A stretch of 64,000 nt of DNA from Molossus alvarezi (taxonomy: Eukaryota; Chordata; Mammalia; Chiroptera; Molossidae): the NCBI GenBank assembly GCA_037176705.1, contig CM073905.1:34496986-34560985 (forward strand). Reading direction: 5' to 3'. Numbering within the stretch: the first letter of the stretch is position 1; each line of letters opens with the position of its first letter. The notes under the pieces were generated by a model that saw only the letters and a program-made list of their open reading frames with translations, had not been told where the DNA came from and searched no databases. This document shows, in pieces, positions 43,990-56,005 of this stretch. Position numbers and translations under genes: made by a program.

Positions 43990-45690
43990 AAACAAACACA
44001 AACTTGACTCTTTCTCTCTGTCCATGTTACTGGAGCATCCTGGTATCTAGTTTAATACTCTTGTGATATCTGGAGATCATGACAGAAATACATACTTTCC
44101 TTTAAAATGGAAGATTTTCATTTTTAATTTTTTTATATTAAAAAATTTGATAGGTATAATTATAAAACTGATATATGTTCTTAATAGAAAGGTAAAAAGT
44201 AAAGAGGGTTATACCAGTGAAAAGTAAAAGTTCCCCTCCCTTTTTTGCCTCTGGCTTTCATAATTTGATCAATTTAGATTAAGTGCCTCCACTTTTCAAA
44301 ATACTCCTCTAACTGGTTCTTGAGAAAAAAGTTGAGAGTGGGAGAAGTAGGGTATTCCTTGTTTGCACAAGCAGATGCAAAGGTCCCAGATTTTCTAAGC
44401 ATTATAGTAAAGAGAACCAGTCACCTGATCTAAACAGACAAGATATGCAAGTTTCTGAATTTAGATTTCCAGTTCCATTCTTTGAGCAGGAAGACCCTTT
44501 TAGAAAAAATCTTTTTGAGAACTGGTGCTGAGATTGTTAAAAAATAGTTAGCAGCTATTAATAATTTCTACTGGAGCAGAATGAAAGAAAACAGGCTTAA
44601 ACAGTAGTAGGAAAGAATTTAGCTTGGGTAGGAACCTTGAGGATTGCTAAGAATAAATTATCAGGGTCACTTTGGTATTTCCCTATCAAATGTGTCTATA
44701 CATTTCATCTGTGTGAAATGGATTTGCTATTTTTACATGAAAGCCAAGTGATCACTGGATAAGTGGTTCAGTGCTCCTTAGACTTTAGGATTTTATAATG
44801 AGTAAAACTTTTTTTAAATGAGAGTTTTCATAGTGTTGCTAATTTTGTATTCTGCTAAATTAAGAACACTTAAAAAACAACCACTACTGAATTCATAAAA
44901 GGAATAATAATTGATACTAAAAAACTAGGCAAAATATAATCTTAGAATAAAGGATGGTTTCTTTAGAGTGGTAAATATAGCTATCTGAAAAACATTACAT
45001 TGCCTATATTTTTCTAAATATTTCTTAGACCAGTGACTATTTTGTCAGGAGTAAGCACTAATTTCTTAACCAGCATTTGGAAATTATTCCACTAAATGGC
45101 CTTTCAAAGTCCTTTTCAGGTTTAGGATATTAAAAGCTTCAGGACACATGAATATTTTTTTCTTTTGGGCTTTTCCTCTTCTACTGGAGTGGATGTGAAA
45201 TGCAAATTAGAACAGGTTTATTCACCTATTATATTATATCTTCATTATGTGCTTGTAGTTCCTGAGTTCCTATCTGATTTAGATGAAAAGAATTTTACGG
45301 GAAACCCAGAGCTGGTGGGGGTTTGGGTAGAACTGGCTCCATACAGCTGGGGCACCCGTGTGCCACTTCACTGAACTGAAGCAGAAAAAATTAATCATTT
45401 ACCAAGAGCTAGTCTTTTGTTCTGGAACTTACCAGAGAAGCAGAGTTTGAAAACCAAGCCATCAGAAGTAATTTCAGTATTTGATTAGTAAGTTGAGATG
45501 TGACATTTTCCAAGTGCTATGTCTTTTGTGAACTCAAGTCAACCAGTAAACAAATGTTAAAGTGACAGAATAATATTTGGCTCAGAAGGCTTTGTCTAGA
45601 GCATCTGGCTCTGAAAGATGGAATCTGACCCATAGTTAGTCTAAGATGCTGATATTTTTATTTATTTATTTATTTATTATTATTATTATT
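43990..45690. other. Low-repeat intron sequence
   Basis: AT-rich; no coding exon with proper splice sites found, and nothing else recognised apart from the possible repeat at 45297-45408. Confidence 0.55.
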
Positions 45691-45746
45691 TTATCCTCAC
45701 CCGAGGACATTTTTCCATTTTTTGTTCAGATAGAGTGGGAGGGAGG

Positions 45747-45792
<46 letters not shown>

Positions 45793-45951
45793 TCGACGTG
45801 AAAGGGACACATCGAGTGGCTGCCTCCCATACGACCCAACCAGGGCCGGGGACAAACTGCAACCAAGGTATGTGCCCTTAGCAGGAACCAAACCCGGGTC
45901 TCTCTGGACCGCAGGCCGACCCTCTAACCGCTGAGCCAAACCGGCCAGGGC
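45691..45951 (-). repeat. Ves-type SINE with expanded (GA)n
   Basis: Antisense copy; its CT stretch has grown to a roughly 40-bp GA run at 45748-45787. TTTTATTTA flanks it, preceded by an (ATTT)n/(ATT)n run. Confidence 0.93.
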
Positions 45952-46640
45952 TTGAGGTTTTATTTAGTCTCAGGATTCCATTTTTAAAAAGAAATTTGAT
46001 TGAAAATCAGGACTCTTGGGTTACCTTGTTGGATCTGCTTTAGGCTGGTATAGGGGAGATTTGGGGCAAATAACTTCTTACATTAGTTTTTCCTTAATTT
46101 AATAGAAGCGAAATAGTTTCTACCATGTATTAGACCTTAAATAAGTCACTTTAAAAACAAATTCACTTATCAGCTTGGTTTTCTTATGACAAAAATAGGA
46201 AGAAATGTCAGCCTATATGTAAAAGTACTTTTAAATTATAAAGCATTATACAAATATAAGCTTGAGTAAAAGGTTCTTGTTTGTCTTTCCTGTTATAGAT
46301 TCTTTACACATGGTAGTCATTCAGTAACTATTTGCCTCACTGGTATTTTAGGAAAATAAAAATGATAGAGTTGATGAGTCTTGAGTTTCTCAAAAGAATA
46401 CAAAGTAGTTAAGGTGATAAATTTATAATTAGTCACTTCTGTTTGATATTGAAGAATGTTAACATTAATCATACTACTCAAGGTTAATAATAATAATATC
46501 TCTTAGGCTTGAACAGATTTTTTTACTGATAAAACTGCAAGAAAGGCCAAATTTAGAGTGTTTCTGTGTCTAGTGTGAGGGTGGAGGAATCTAGCAGCTA
46601 TAGTGACATTCTGGTTCCCTCTACTGGGCTTAAATGATAT
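45952..46640. other. Low-repeat intron sequence
   Basis: Nothing recognised. Confidence 0.5.
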
Positions 46641-46705
46641 TGCTTTTTTTCCCTTCTAATTGTTGACAATATTACAGATGTCCCCTGACCACCTCCACTC
46701 AGCTA
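46641..46705 (-). repeat. Short L1/HAL1 3' end
   Basis: TTTTTTTCCCTTCTAATTGTT, then ATATTACAGATGTCCCC: a 5'-truncated antisense insertion of only about 60 bp. Confidence 0.55.
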
Positions 46706-46730
46706 TTGCTTTTTAAGACTTATGTTTCCT

Positions 46731-46972
46731 GCCCTGACTGGTTTGGCACAGTGGTTGGAGCGTAGGCCCACTGACCAAAGAGTCTCAAGTTTGATTTTGG
46801 TCAAGGCCATATACCTTGGTTATGGTTTGGTCCCTGGCCCCAGGCCCTGGTTGGGGTTGTGTGTGAGGCAACAAATCGATGTGTCTCTTTCACATTCGTC
46901 TCTCTCCCCTCCTCTGTCCCACTCTATCTGAAGATAAATGGAAAAATATCCTCGGGTAAGGATTTAAAAAAA
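46731..46972 (+). repeat. Ves-type SINE
   Basis: Flanked by AAGACTTATGTTTCCT (46715-46730) and AAGACTTCTGTTTCCT (46973-46988), a 16-bp duplication with one mismatch. Confidence 0.94.
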
Positions 46973-47232
46973 AAGACTTCTGTTTCCTCATCATAGAATG
47001 GCCATTCTCTTTAAGTGTCGAGAGGAGAGGGAAAGACAAGGGAATCACGTATCAAATTTTACTGCCAGTGTTGTAGTGACATATAATTTAGAGGACATTG
47101 CTTCCTACTATAAACCATCACTTCTTTCAAATATTCACCTTAGTAATAATGGAAAAGTTTTAGGAATCTTTTGCTATAGATTTTGTCAAGAAACTAAACT
47201 TGCATTTGCCTGGTGGCCTCAAGATAAAGAAC

Positions 47233-47500
47233 TCAAAGTTATTAGATAAATATTTACTGAGTGTTTACAATGTTCTACTCATTATACTACACTCTGGAGC
47301 ACATATCAATGAACAAGATAGGAGTTTGCAATTCTAGTGCTAATTCACTTCAAGTTGTTGAGTGCCTGCTGTATATAAAGCTCTGTGCTGAGCTGCTAGA
47401 AACTGAGGTTTGTTATGTGTATTATAGGATAAATATAGAAACAAATATGATTCCTTACCTCAGAGATTACAGTCTAATGGGAGGCTAGACATATGTACTT
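47233..47500 (+). repeat. L2-like 3' end fragments
   Basis: ATATTTACTGAGTGTTTACAA, ATGAACAAGATAGGA and GAGATTACAGTCTAATGGGAG match ancient L2 3' ends; two partial units appear to follow each other. Confidence 0.5.
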
Positions 47501-47794
47501 TATATACAAATTATATTCTTTAATAAATGTATAAACTAACTAGGAATATAAAAGAAGTGAGGAGATTCAAAAAAGTATCACAGAATGGGTAACCAAACCA
47601 AAATTTCACCTAACCAAAAGTTTCAGCCTCTCCTTATTATATCTCTTAGGAGCAAAATGTATTTATCTGAGGTTCCTTTCTTTTATTTTTTCCTGATAAA
47701 CTTGAGCAGTAAAATGGTCTTAAGTCAGACAGTGTATTGAGGGAGGTAAAGTCAGTTCTCAAAATCAGTAGGGATGGAAATATTCTCTATCTGT

Positions 47795-47965
47795 GCTATT
47801 CAGTGTATTAATCAGTAAATCATATTTAGGTATTGAGTTCTTGAAATATGGCTAGTGTGACTGAAGAACTGTATTTTAAATTGTATTTAATTTTTATTAG
47901 TTTAAATTTTAATAGTCGCATATGTCTAGTAACTACTGTATTGGGCAGTGCAGATCTGGATAATA
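47795..47965. repeat. Ancient MER-type repeat
   Basis: GAAATATGGCTAGTGTGACTG and CTACTGTATTGGGCAGTGCAG are words of a common old mammalian interspersed repeat (DNA-transposon-like). Family not assigned. Confidence 0.45.
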
Positions 47966-48050
47966 CATGTTATTATGGTTACCCACTGAAAAAATGGAAA
48001 CCTGGCATTTTACATAATGACCCTATTCACGATGTTTTTGTTGTTGTTGT

Positions 48051-48293
48051 TAATCCTCACCCAAGGATCTTTTTCTATTGATTTTTCAATAGAGTGAAAG
48101 AGAGGGAGGGAGAGAGAGAGAAAGAAACATTGATGTGAGAGAGACACATCGATTGGTTGCCTCCCGCACGACCCTGATGGGGGCCGAAGATTGAACCTGC
48201 AACCCAGGTACATGCCCTTGACTAGAAATCGAACCCAAGATCCTTCAGCTTTTGGGCCGACACTCTTAACTGCTGAGCCAAACTGGCCAGGGC
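48051..48293 (-). repeat. Ves-type SINE, older subtype
   Basis: Antisense copy; TTCACGATGTTTTT / TTCAGGATCTTTTT flank it. Confidence 0.9.
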
Positions 48294-48462
48294 CTGTTCA
48301 GGATCTTTTTACATGAACTATTGTAGTTCACCCAAATCCTTGCCACTAATCTGCTTTCTTAATACTGAGATTATACACAATACTTTTGTGACTTACTGAC
48401 ATCCATTGTCTTCTTCATTATTTTTAAAAACAACTTCCCTGTTAAATTTTTATTCCTTTTAT

Positions 48463-48674
48463 TTTTTTAAATGTGTTTTTATTGATTTTTTAGAGAAAGA
48501 GGAAGGGAGAGATAGAAATATCAATGTGAGAGAGAAACATCAATTGGCTGCCTCCTGCACATCCTCTATTGGGGATCAAGCCCATAACCTGGGCTTGTGC
48601 CCTGACCAGGAATTGAATCAAGACCTCTCAGTACATGAGATGATGCTCAATCCACTGAGCCACACCAGCTGGGC
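48463..48674 (-). repeat. Ves-type SINE (GTGGCTCAGTGG subtype)
   Basis: Antisense copy; TTTTTATTC on both sides. Confidence 0.9.
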
Positions 48675-48684
48675 AGTTTTTATT

Positions 48685-49205
48685 CTTTTTAAAATTTGTA
48701 TTTATTGGGGTGACATTGGTTAATAAAATTATGTATATCTCAGGTGTACAATTTTATAATACATCATCTGTATATTGTATTGTGTGTTTACCACCCTAAG
48801 TCAAGTCTCCTTCCATCACCATTTATCCCTCCTTTACTCTTCTCTACCTCTCCCCATCTCCATTTTTCCTCTGGTGATCACCATAGTGTTGTCTGTGTTT
48901 ATGAGGCTTTTTTTATTTGTTTAACCCTTTTACCGTTTTCACCCAGTCTCCCCAACCCCCATCCCCTCTGACAGCTGTCAGTCTGTTCTATGTATCTGTG
49001 GGTCTGTTTCTATTTTGTTTGTTAGTTTATTTTGTTTATTAGATTCTACATATATGTGAAATCATATGGTACTTATCTTTTTCTGACTGGCTTATTTCAA
49101 TATGCATAATACTTTCTAATTCCATCTATACTGTCACACAAAATAAGATTTCTTTTTTATGGCCCAGTAGTATTCCATTGTGTAAATGTACCACAGTTGT
49201 TTGTT
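48685..49205 (-). repeat. L1 3' end, older
   Basis: Antisense L1 3' UTR (TTTATTGGGGTGACATTGGTT, CAGGTGTACAATTTTATAATA) running into ORF2 end (TATTCCATTGTGTAAATGTAC), where L1-C is inserted. Confidence 0.75.
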
Positions 49206-49599
49206 TTGTTTTGTTTTTAATTTTTATTAAAAATGTTTCTTCTTTTTCCCCCCTAGATACCCTCCTCCCCATCCTGCCTCCCCACCCCCCAGCATTGTTT
49301 CTATGTCCATTGGTTATGCATGCATCTAAGTTCTTTGGTTTATCTCATCCATCCCTCCTGCCCCCCTCCTCTGAGATTTGTCAGTCTGAATTGTATTCCT
49401 TTCTATGTCTCTGGGTCTGTTTTGTTCATGAGCTTATTTTAGTTCATTATATTCCACAAATAAGTGAGATCATGTGGTATTTGTCTTATACTCTCCAGGT
49501 TCCTCCATGTCATCTCAAAGGATAAGAGATCTCTCTTTCTTACAGCTGTATAGTGTTTCATTGACTATATGAACCACATATAGTGATACAAAAATTTTA

Positions 49600-49814
49600 T
49601 TAAATTTTTTTTTCCTTTATTGATTTTAGAGAGAAAGGAAGTGAAACAGAGAGACAGAAACATCAATGAGAGAGAACGTTGATTGGCTACTTCCCACATG
49701 ACCCCACTAGGGATCGGGGCCCACAACCTGGGTATGTGTCCTGGCCGGGAATATAACTAGCAACCCCTTGGTGCATGGGTTGATGCTCAACTACTGAGAC
49801 ACACCAGATGGACT
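49600..49814 (-). repeat. Ves-type SINE (GTGGCTCAGTGG subtype)
   Basis: Antisense copy, diverged head (ACTACTGAGACACACCAGATG). Confidence 0.85.
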
Positions 49815-50121
49815 GTACCACACCTTTTTTTTATCTACTTATCTATTGATGGACACTTGGGCTGTTTTCAGATCTTAGCAATTGTAACTAGTGCTGCTAT
49901 GAACATAGGGGTACATATATTCTTTCTGATTGGTGTGTCAGGCTTCTTAGGATATATTCCTAGAAGTGGGATCACTGGGTCAAATGGCAGATCAATTTTT
50001 AATTTTTTGAGGAAACACCATATTGTTTTCCATAGTGGCTGCACCAGTCTACATTCCCACCAGCTGTGTACTAGAGTCCCCTTTTCTCCACACCCTCGCC
50101 AGCACTTGTTTGATGATTTTT

Positions 50122-50313
50122 TTAAATTTATTGATATTAGAGAGAGAGGGAGAGGGAGAGAGAGAAAGAAACATCGATGAGAGAGAACATCGATTGGCTG
50201 CCTCCTGCATGCCCCCACTGGGGATCAGGCCCACATTTGCCCTGACTGGGAATCAAACCAGCAACCTCTTGGTGCATGGGTTGATGCTCAACCACTGAGC
50301 CACACTGGCTGGG
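50122..50313 (-). repeat. Ves-type SINE (GTGGCTCAGTGG subtype)
   Basis: Antisense copy; TTGATGATTT flanks it. Confidence 0.9.
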
Positions 50314-50410
50314 TTGATGATTTGTTGATGGCAGTGATTCTGGCAGGTGTGAGGTGATATCTCAGAGTCATTTTAATTTGCATCTCTCTGATGATTAGTG
50401 ATGTTGAGCG

Positions 50411-50636
50411 CTTTTTTTTTTTTCTTTTTTTATCCTCACTAGAGGACATTTTTGCATTTATCTTCAGATAGAGCAGGCGGGAGAGAGATAGACATACATC
50501 GAGTAGTTGCCAGCCACATGACCACAGCCAGGGCTGGGGACAAACTGCACCTGAGGTACATGCCCCTAGCAGCAACCAAACTCAGGACTCTGGTCTGCAG
50601 GCCACGCTCTAAGGCCTGAGCCAAACCGGTGAGGGC
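50411..50636 (-). repeat. Ves-type SINE
   Basis: Antisense copy; GTTGAGCGCTTTT / GTTGAGCTTTTT flank it. Confidence 0.9.
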
Positions 50637-50727
50637 ACGTTGAGCTTTTTTTCATACGTCTCTTGGACATTTGTATGTCCTTTTTGGAGAGGTGTCTATT
50701 TAGGTCCTCTGACCATTCTTATTTTAT

Positions 50728-50974
50728 TTTGTTTTTTTTATCTTCACCCGAGGACATTTTTTCCATTTTTTGTTCAGATAGAGTTGGCGGGAGAGAGGAA
50801 GAGAGAGAGAGAAACATTGACGTGAAAGGACACATTGAGTAGTTGTCACCCGCACGGCCCAACCAGGGCCGAGGACAAACTGCAACTGAGGTACGTGCCC
50901 TTAGCTGGAAAGGAACCCTGGTCTCTCCGGACCGCAGGCTGACGTTCTAACCACTGAGCAAAACCGGCCAGGGC
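50728..50974 (-). repeat. Ves-type SINE
   Basis: Antisense copy; TCTGACCATTCTTA / TCTGATCATTTTTA flank it. Confidence 0.92.
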
Positions 50975-51384
50975 GTCTGATCATTTTTAAATTGGGTTCT
51001 TTGTCTTCCTTTTGTTGTATGAGCACTCTATGTATTTTGGAAATTAACCCCTTATCTGATGTATCATTGGGAAATAATTATGCTCTCCCATACTTGGGTT
51101 CCCTTTCCATTTTGATAGTTGTTTCTTTTGCTGTTCAGAAGCTTTTTATTTTGATGTAGTCCCATGTATTAATTTTTTTCTTTGTTTCTCTTGCCTTAGG
51201 CACTGTATCAGGGAAAATTCTGCCACATATGATGTCTGAAATTTTGTTGCCTACATTTTCTTCTAGGTTTTTTATACAAGTCACATTTATGTCTTTATCC
51301 ATTATGAATTTATTCTTGTGTATGGTGTGACTTGATGGTTTAGTTTCATTTTTTAGCTGTCCAATTTTCCCAACACCATTTCTT

Positions 51385-51632
51385 TTTTTTTTTTTTATCC
51401 TCGCCCAAAGACATTCTTCCATTTTTTTGTTCAGGTAGCGTGGGAGGGAGAGAGGGGAAGAGAGAGAGAGAAACATCGACGGAAAGGGACACATCGAGTG
51501 GCTGCCACCCACACAACCAACCAGGGCTGGGAACAAACTGCAACCAAGGCCCATGCCTTTAGCGGGAACCAAACCCGGGCCTCTCTGGACCACAGGCTGA
51601 AGCTCCAACCTCTGAGCCAAACCAGCCAGGGC
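51385..51632 (-). repeat. Ves-type SINE, young
   Basis: Perfect 15-bp duplication CCAACACCATTTCTT at 51370-51384 and 51633-51647. Confidence 0.95.
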
Positions 51633-52117
51633 CCAACACCATTTCTTAAAGAGGCTGTTTTTACTCCATTGTATACTTTTGCCACCTTTGTCAAATATTA
51701 ATTGAGCATAATGTCTTGGGTCAATTTCTGAGTTTTCTGTTCTGTTCCATTGATCTATATGCCTTTCTTGTGCCACTACCGAGTTGTTTTGATTACAGTG
51801 GCTACAGTATAACCTGATATCTGGTATTGTGATCCCATCTACTTCGTCCTTATTTTTTCATGATTGCTATGGCTATTTGGGGTCTTTTATGGTTCCATAT
51901 AAAGTTTTGGAGTATTTGTTCTAGTTCTGTGAAATATGTCATTGGTATTTTGATGGGGATTGCATTGAATCTATAGATTGCTTTGGGTAGTATGGACATT
52001 TTAATGATGTTAATCCTTCCAATCCATGAACAAGGTATGTGCTTCCACTTTTTTATATCTTCCTCTGTTTCATATATATATAATCAGTTTCTTTAATGTA
52101 AGGACTCGAGATTAGTT

Positions 52118-52349
52118 CTTTTTTTTTTTCTTTTTTAAACTTATCTTTATTGTTGAATGTATTATAGATGTCTCCCCCTTCTCCCTCATTTTCCCCCTTC
52201 TCCCCACTCCCGTTCCCATCCTGTCTTCTCCACACTATTGTCTGTGTCCATTGGTTATGCATATATGCATATAAGTCCTTTGGTTTATCTCTTTCCATTT
52301 CCCCTCCCCCATTCCCTCTGAGGTTCCTCAGTCTAACAACCAATTTGTA
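52118..52349 (-). mobile_element. HAL1-like element H4, 3' end
   Basis: Antisense 3' region (TCTTTATTGTTGAATGTATTA and C-rich tracts) up to CAACCAATTTGTACTT. It continues at 55504 after a SINE and the two-tailed L1. About 455 bp are missing between the two pieces when compared with H1. Confidence 0.8.
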
Positions 52350-52438
52350 CTTTTTTTTTTGGTGCGTGCCCCTGGGGGAACCGAACCTGAGACTCTCACA
52401 GACCGATGCTCCAACCGCTGAGCCAATCTGGCCAGGGC
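52350..52438 (-). repeat. Ves-type SINE, truncated
   Basis: Head half only, TTTTGGTGCGTGCCCCTGGG to CTGGCCAGGGC; TGTACTT before and TGCACTT after it. Confidence 0.85.
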
Positions 52439-52448
52439 TGCACTTCTT

Positions 52449-52852
52449 CTTTTTTTTTAAATTTTCATTAATTTATTTTTGTCACAGATGTTTCTCCTTT
52501 TTTTCCCAGTTGACACCCTACTCCCCATCCCTCCACCCAGTCCCCAGCTTTGTTGTCCGTGTTCGTTGGTTATGTGTACGTAAGTTCTGTGGTTTATCTC
52601 TTCTCTCCCCCACCATCCCCTCTTCTGAAGGGTTGTCAGTCTGTACCCTACTTCCACGTCTCTGGGTCTACCCTGTTCCTCAGACTGTTCTGTTCATTAT
52701 ATCCCACAAATAAGTAAGATCATGTGATATTTGTCTTTCTCTGCTTGGCTTGTTTCACTTAGGATAATACTTTCCAGGGCCCTCTATGTCATCTCAAAGA
52801 TAAGAGATCTTTCTTTCCTACAGCAGCATAGTACTCCATTGTGTATATGTAC
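52449..52852 (-). mobile_element. Two-tailed L1 structure, left (minus) arm
   Basis: L1 3' end in antisense orientation with its own poly-T at 52450-52458, C-rich 3' UTR and the end of ORF2, stopping at GTGTATATGTACC where it is fused head-to-head to the plus arm. Confidence 0.88.
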
Positions 52853-53273
52853 CAACATCATACTCAATGAGCAAAAACTAAAAGCATTTCTCTTAAGAAC
52901 AGGGACAAGACAGGGATGCCCACTTTCGCCACTCTTGTTTAACATAGTACTGGAAGTCTTAGTCACAGCAATTAGACATGAAGAAAAAAGTAAAAGGGAT
53001 CAAAATTGGAAAGGAGGAAGTGAAACTGTCACTATTCGCAGATGACATGGTATTATACATAGAAAATCCTAAGACTCCATCAAAAATCTACTAGACTTAA
53101 TAAATGAATTTGGCAAAGTAGCAGGATACAAAATTAACATCAAGAAATCAATGGCATTCTTATATACCAATGATGAACTCACAGAAAGAGAAACTAAAAA
53201 AACAATTCCATTTACCATCATGGCAAAAAAATTAAGATATCTAGGAGTAAACTTAACTAAAGAAGTAAAGGAC

Positions 53274-53469
53274 CACCCTGGCCAGTTTGGCTCAGTGGTT
53301 AAAGTGTCAGCCTGTGGTCCAGAGAGACCCGGGTTCGGTTCCCGCTAAAGGCACGTACTTTGGTTGCAGTTTGTCCACTCGATGTGTTCTTTTATGTCGA
53401 TGTTTCTCTGTCTCTCTCTTCCTCCCTTTCCCTCTCACTCTGAGCAAAATTGATATTCTTGGGTGAGGA

Positions 53470-53498
<29 letters not shown>
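53274..53498 (+). repeat. Ves-type SINE, internally deleted
   Basis: TAAAGGAC at 53266-53273 and 53499-53506; an (AAAT)n tail at 53471-53498. The middle (GCCCTGGTTGG region) is deleted. Confidence 0.92.
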
Positions 53499-53501
<3 letters not shown>

Positions 53502-54381
53502 AGGACCTATTTGCAGAAAACTACAGGACTTGAAAAAAGAAATAACAGGAAGATATAAAGTGGAAGCACATACCTTGTTCATGGATTGGAAGGATTAACA
53601 TCATTAAAATGTCCATATTACCCAAAGCAATCTATAGATTCAATGCAATCCCCATCAAAATACCAATGGCATATTTCACAGAACTAGAACAGATACTTTA
53701 AAAGTTCATATGGAAGAAAAAGAGACCCCAAATAGCCACAACAATCTTGAAAAAGAAGTACAAAGTAGGTGGGATCACAGTACTGGTTATAGGTTATATA
53801 TCAGTACTGATATCAGGTTATACTACAAAGCTACTGTAATCAAAACAGCCTGGTACTGGCACAAGAACAGGCATATAGACCAGTGGGACAGAACAGAGAA
53901 CCTGGAAATTGATCCAAGATATTATGCTCAATTAATATTTGACAAAGGTGGCAAGAGCATACAATGGAGTAAAAACAGCCTCTTTAATAAATGCTGTTGG
54001 GAAAATTGGACGACTACATGCAAAAAAATGAAACTAGACCATCAACTTAAATCATACATAAGAATAAACTCAAAATGGATAAAAGACTTAAATGTGACTT
54101 GTGAATCCATAAAAATCCTAGAAGAAAATGTAAGCAACAAAATCTGAGACATCAGGACATTGAGCCGAATTTTCACTGATACATCACCTAAGGCAAGAGA
54201 AACAAAGGAAAAAATGAACATGTGGAACTGCATCATACTCAAAAGCTTCTGCACAGCAAAAGAAACAACCATCAAAATGGAAAGGGAACCCACTGTATGG
54301 GGTTAATTTCCAAAATATATAGAGTGCTCATGTAACTCAAGAAAAGGAAGACAAGGAACCCAATTAAAATATGGGCACAGG

Positions 54382-54635
54382 GCCCTGGCCAGTTTGGCTC
54401 AGCGGTTAGGGCATTGGCCTGCAGCCCAGAGAGACCCAGATTCAGTTCCTGCTAAGGGAAAGTACTTCAGTTGCAGTTTGTCCCCGGCCCTGGTTGGGTT
54501 GTGCAGGTGGCAGCCACTGGATGTGTCCCTTTTATGTCGATGTTTCTCTCTCTCTCTCTCTCCCTCTTTCTCCCTCCCACTCTATCTGGACAAAAAATGG
54601 AAAAATGTCCTCAGGTGAGGATAAAAAAAAAAAAA
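54382..54635 (+). repeat. Ves-type SINE
   Basis: Perfect duplication ATGGGCACAGG at 54371-54381 and 54636-54646. Confidence 0.95.
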
Positions 54636-55503
54636 ATGGGCACAGGACCTAAATAGACACCTCTCCAAAAAGGACATACAAATAGCCAAGAGACATATGA
54701 AGAAATGCTCAACATCACTAATCATCAGAGAGCTGGAAATTAAAACAACAATGTGGTATCACCTCACACCTGTCAGAATGGCTGCTATCAACAAAGCATC
54801 AGACAACAAGGGTTGGCGAGGGTGTGGAGAAAAGGGGACTCTAGTACACTGCTGGTAGGAATGCAGACTGGTGCAGCCACTATGGAAAACCATATGGTGT
54901 TACCTCAAAAAATGAAAAATTGAATTGCCATTGACCCAGTGATCCCACTTCTGGGAATAAAACCTAAAAAGCCTGAAACACCAATCAGAAAGAATATATG
55001 TACCCCTATGTTCATAGCAGCACTATTTACAATAGCTAAGTTCTGGAAACAGCCCGTGTCCATCAGTAGATGAGTGGGTAAAAAAGCCATGGTACATATA
55101 CACAATGAAGTACTATGCAGGTGTAAGAAAGAAAAATCTCTTATCCTTTGAGATGACATGGAGGGACCTGGAGAGTATTATCCTAAGCAAAACAAGCCAA
55201 GCAGAGAAAGACAAATATCACATGATCTCACTTATTTATAGAATATAATAAACATAGCAGTTAGAGGAACAGGGTAGACCCAGAGACATGGAAGTAGGGT
55301 ACAGACTGACAACCCTCAGAAGAGGGAATGTGGGGGGGCGGGGCGAGGAAAGAGATAAATCACAAAAGTTATATGCATGTACGCATAACCGATGGACATG
55401 AACAACAAAGCTGGGGATGGGATGGGTAGGGGGATGGGGAGGAGGGTGTCAATGGGGGAAAAGGAGAAACATCTGTAATAAAAATAAATTAATAAAAAAA
55501 AAA

Positions 55504-56005
55504 GATTTCTCTTTGTCTTTAACCTCTTGCATTTTGATCATGATGTGTCTTGGTGTGGACTTATTTGGGTTCATCTTGTTTGGAACTCTCTGTGCTTCCT
55601 GGACTTGTATTTCTGTTTCCTTCACCAACTTAGGGAAGTTTTCTGTCATTATCTTTTCAAGTAGGTTTTCAATTTTTTGCTTTCTCTTCTTCTGGCACTC
55701 TTATGATGCGAATGTTGGTATACTTGAAGTTGTCCCAGATGCTCCTTATACTATCCTAATTTTTTTGTATTCTTTTTTCTTTTTGGTGTTCTTATTGGAT
55801 ATTTTTTGCGTCCTAATATTCCAAATCAATGGTTTGCTTCTTGGCTTTACCTACTCTACTATTGATTCCCTGTAAATTATTTTTTATTTCAGTTAGTGGA
55901 TCCTTTATTTCTGACTGGTCCTTTATTATGCTCTTGAGGTCCTCACTAAGTTCCTTGAAATTCTCACGAAGTTTATTGAGCCTCCTTATAAGCAGTGTTT
56001 TCAGG
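55504..56005 (-). pseudogene. H4 ORF1 remnant
   Basis: L1/HAL1 ORF1 RRM and coiled-coil blocks in two frames; C-terminal domain lost with the deletion at the two-tailed L1. Confidence 0.8.

Larger units (their letters stand above)
49208..52075 (-). mobile_element. L1-C, 5'-truncated L1 with five SINEs
   Basis: Antisense L1: 3' UTR with C-rich tracts (49208-49400), then ORF2 C-terminal and RT-thumb remnants to about 52075, where it stops at GAAACAGAGGAAGATATAAA (minus strand). Blocks [20 protein letters not shown] and [17 protein letters not shown] are readable but disrupted. SINEs sit at 49600, 50122, 50411, 50728 and 51385. Confidence 0.85.
52860..55080 (+). pseudogene. ORF2 remnant of the plus arm
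   Basis: Reverse-transcriptase and C-terminal regions of L1 ORF2 with several frameshifts. The FADD region is altered by an indel around 53030-53070, so the protein is not functional. Confidence 0.85.
52853..55503 (+). mobile_element. Two-tailed L1 structure, right (plus) arm
   Basis: A sense-orientation L1 from the RT region to its own 3' UTR and poly-A (AATAAAAATAAATTAATAAAA). ORF2 blocks [36 protein letters not shown] and [20 protein letters not shown] are readable but frameshifted, and two SINEs interrupt it. Its 5' end meets the minus arm at 52852/52853. It is the only sizeable L1 here in the TMEM116 sense orientation. Confidence 0.9.
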
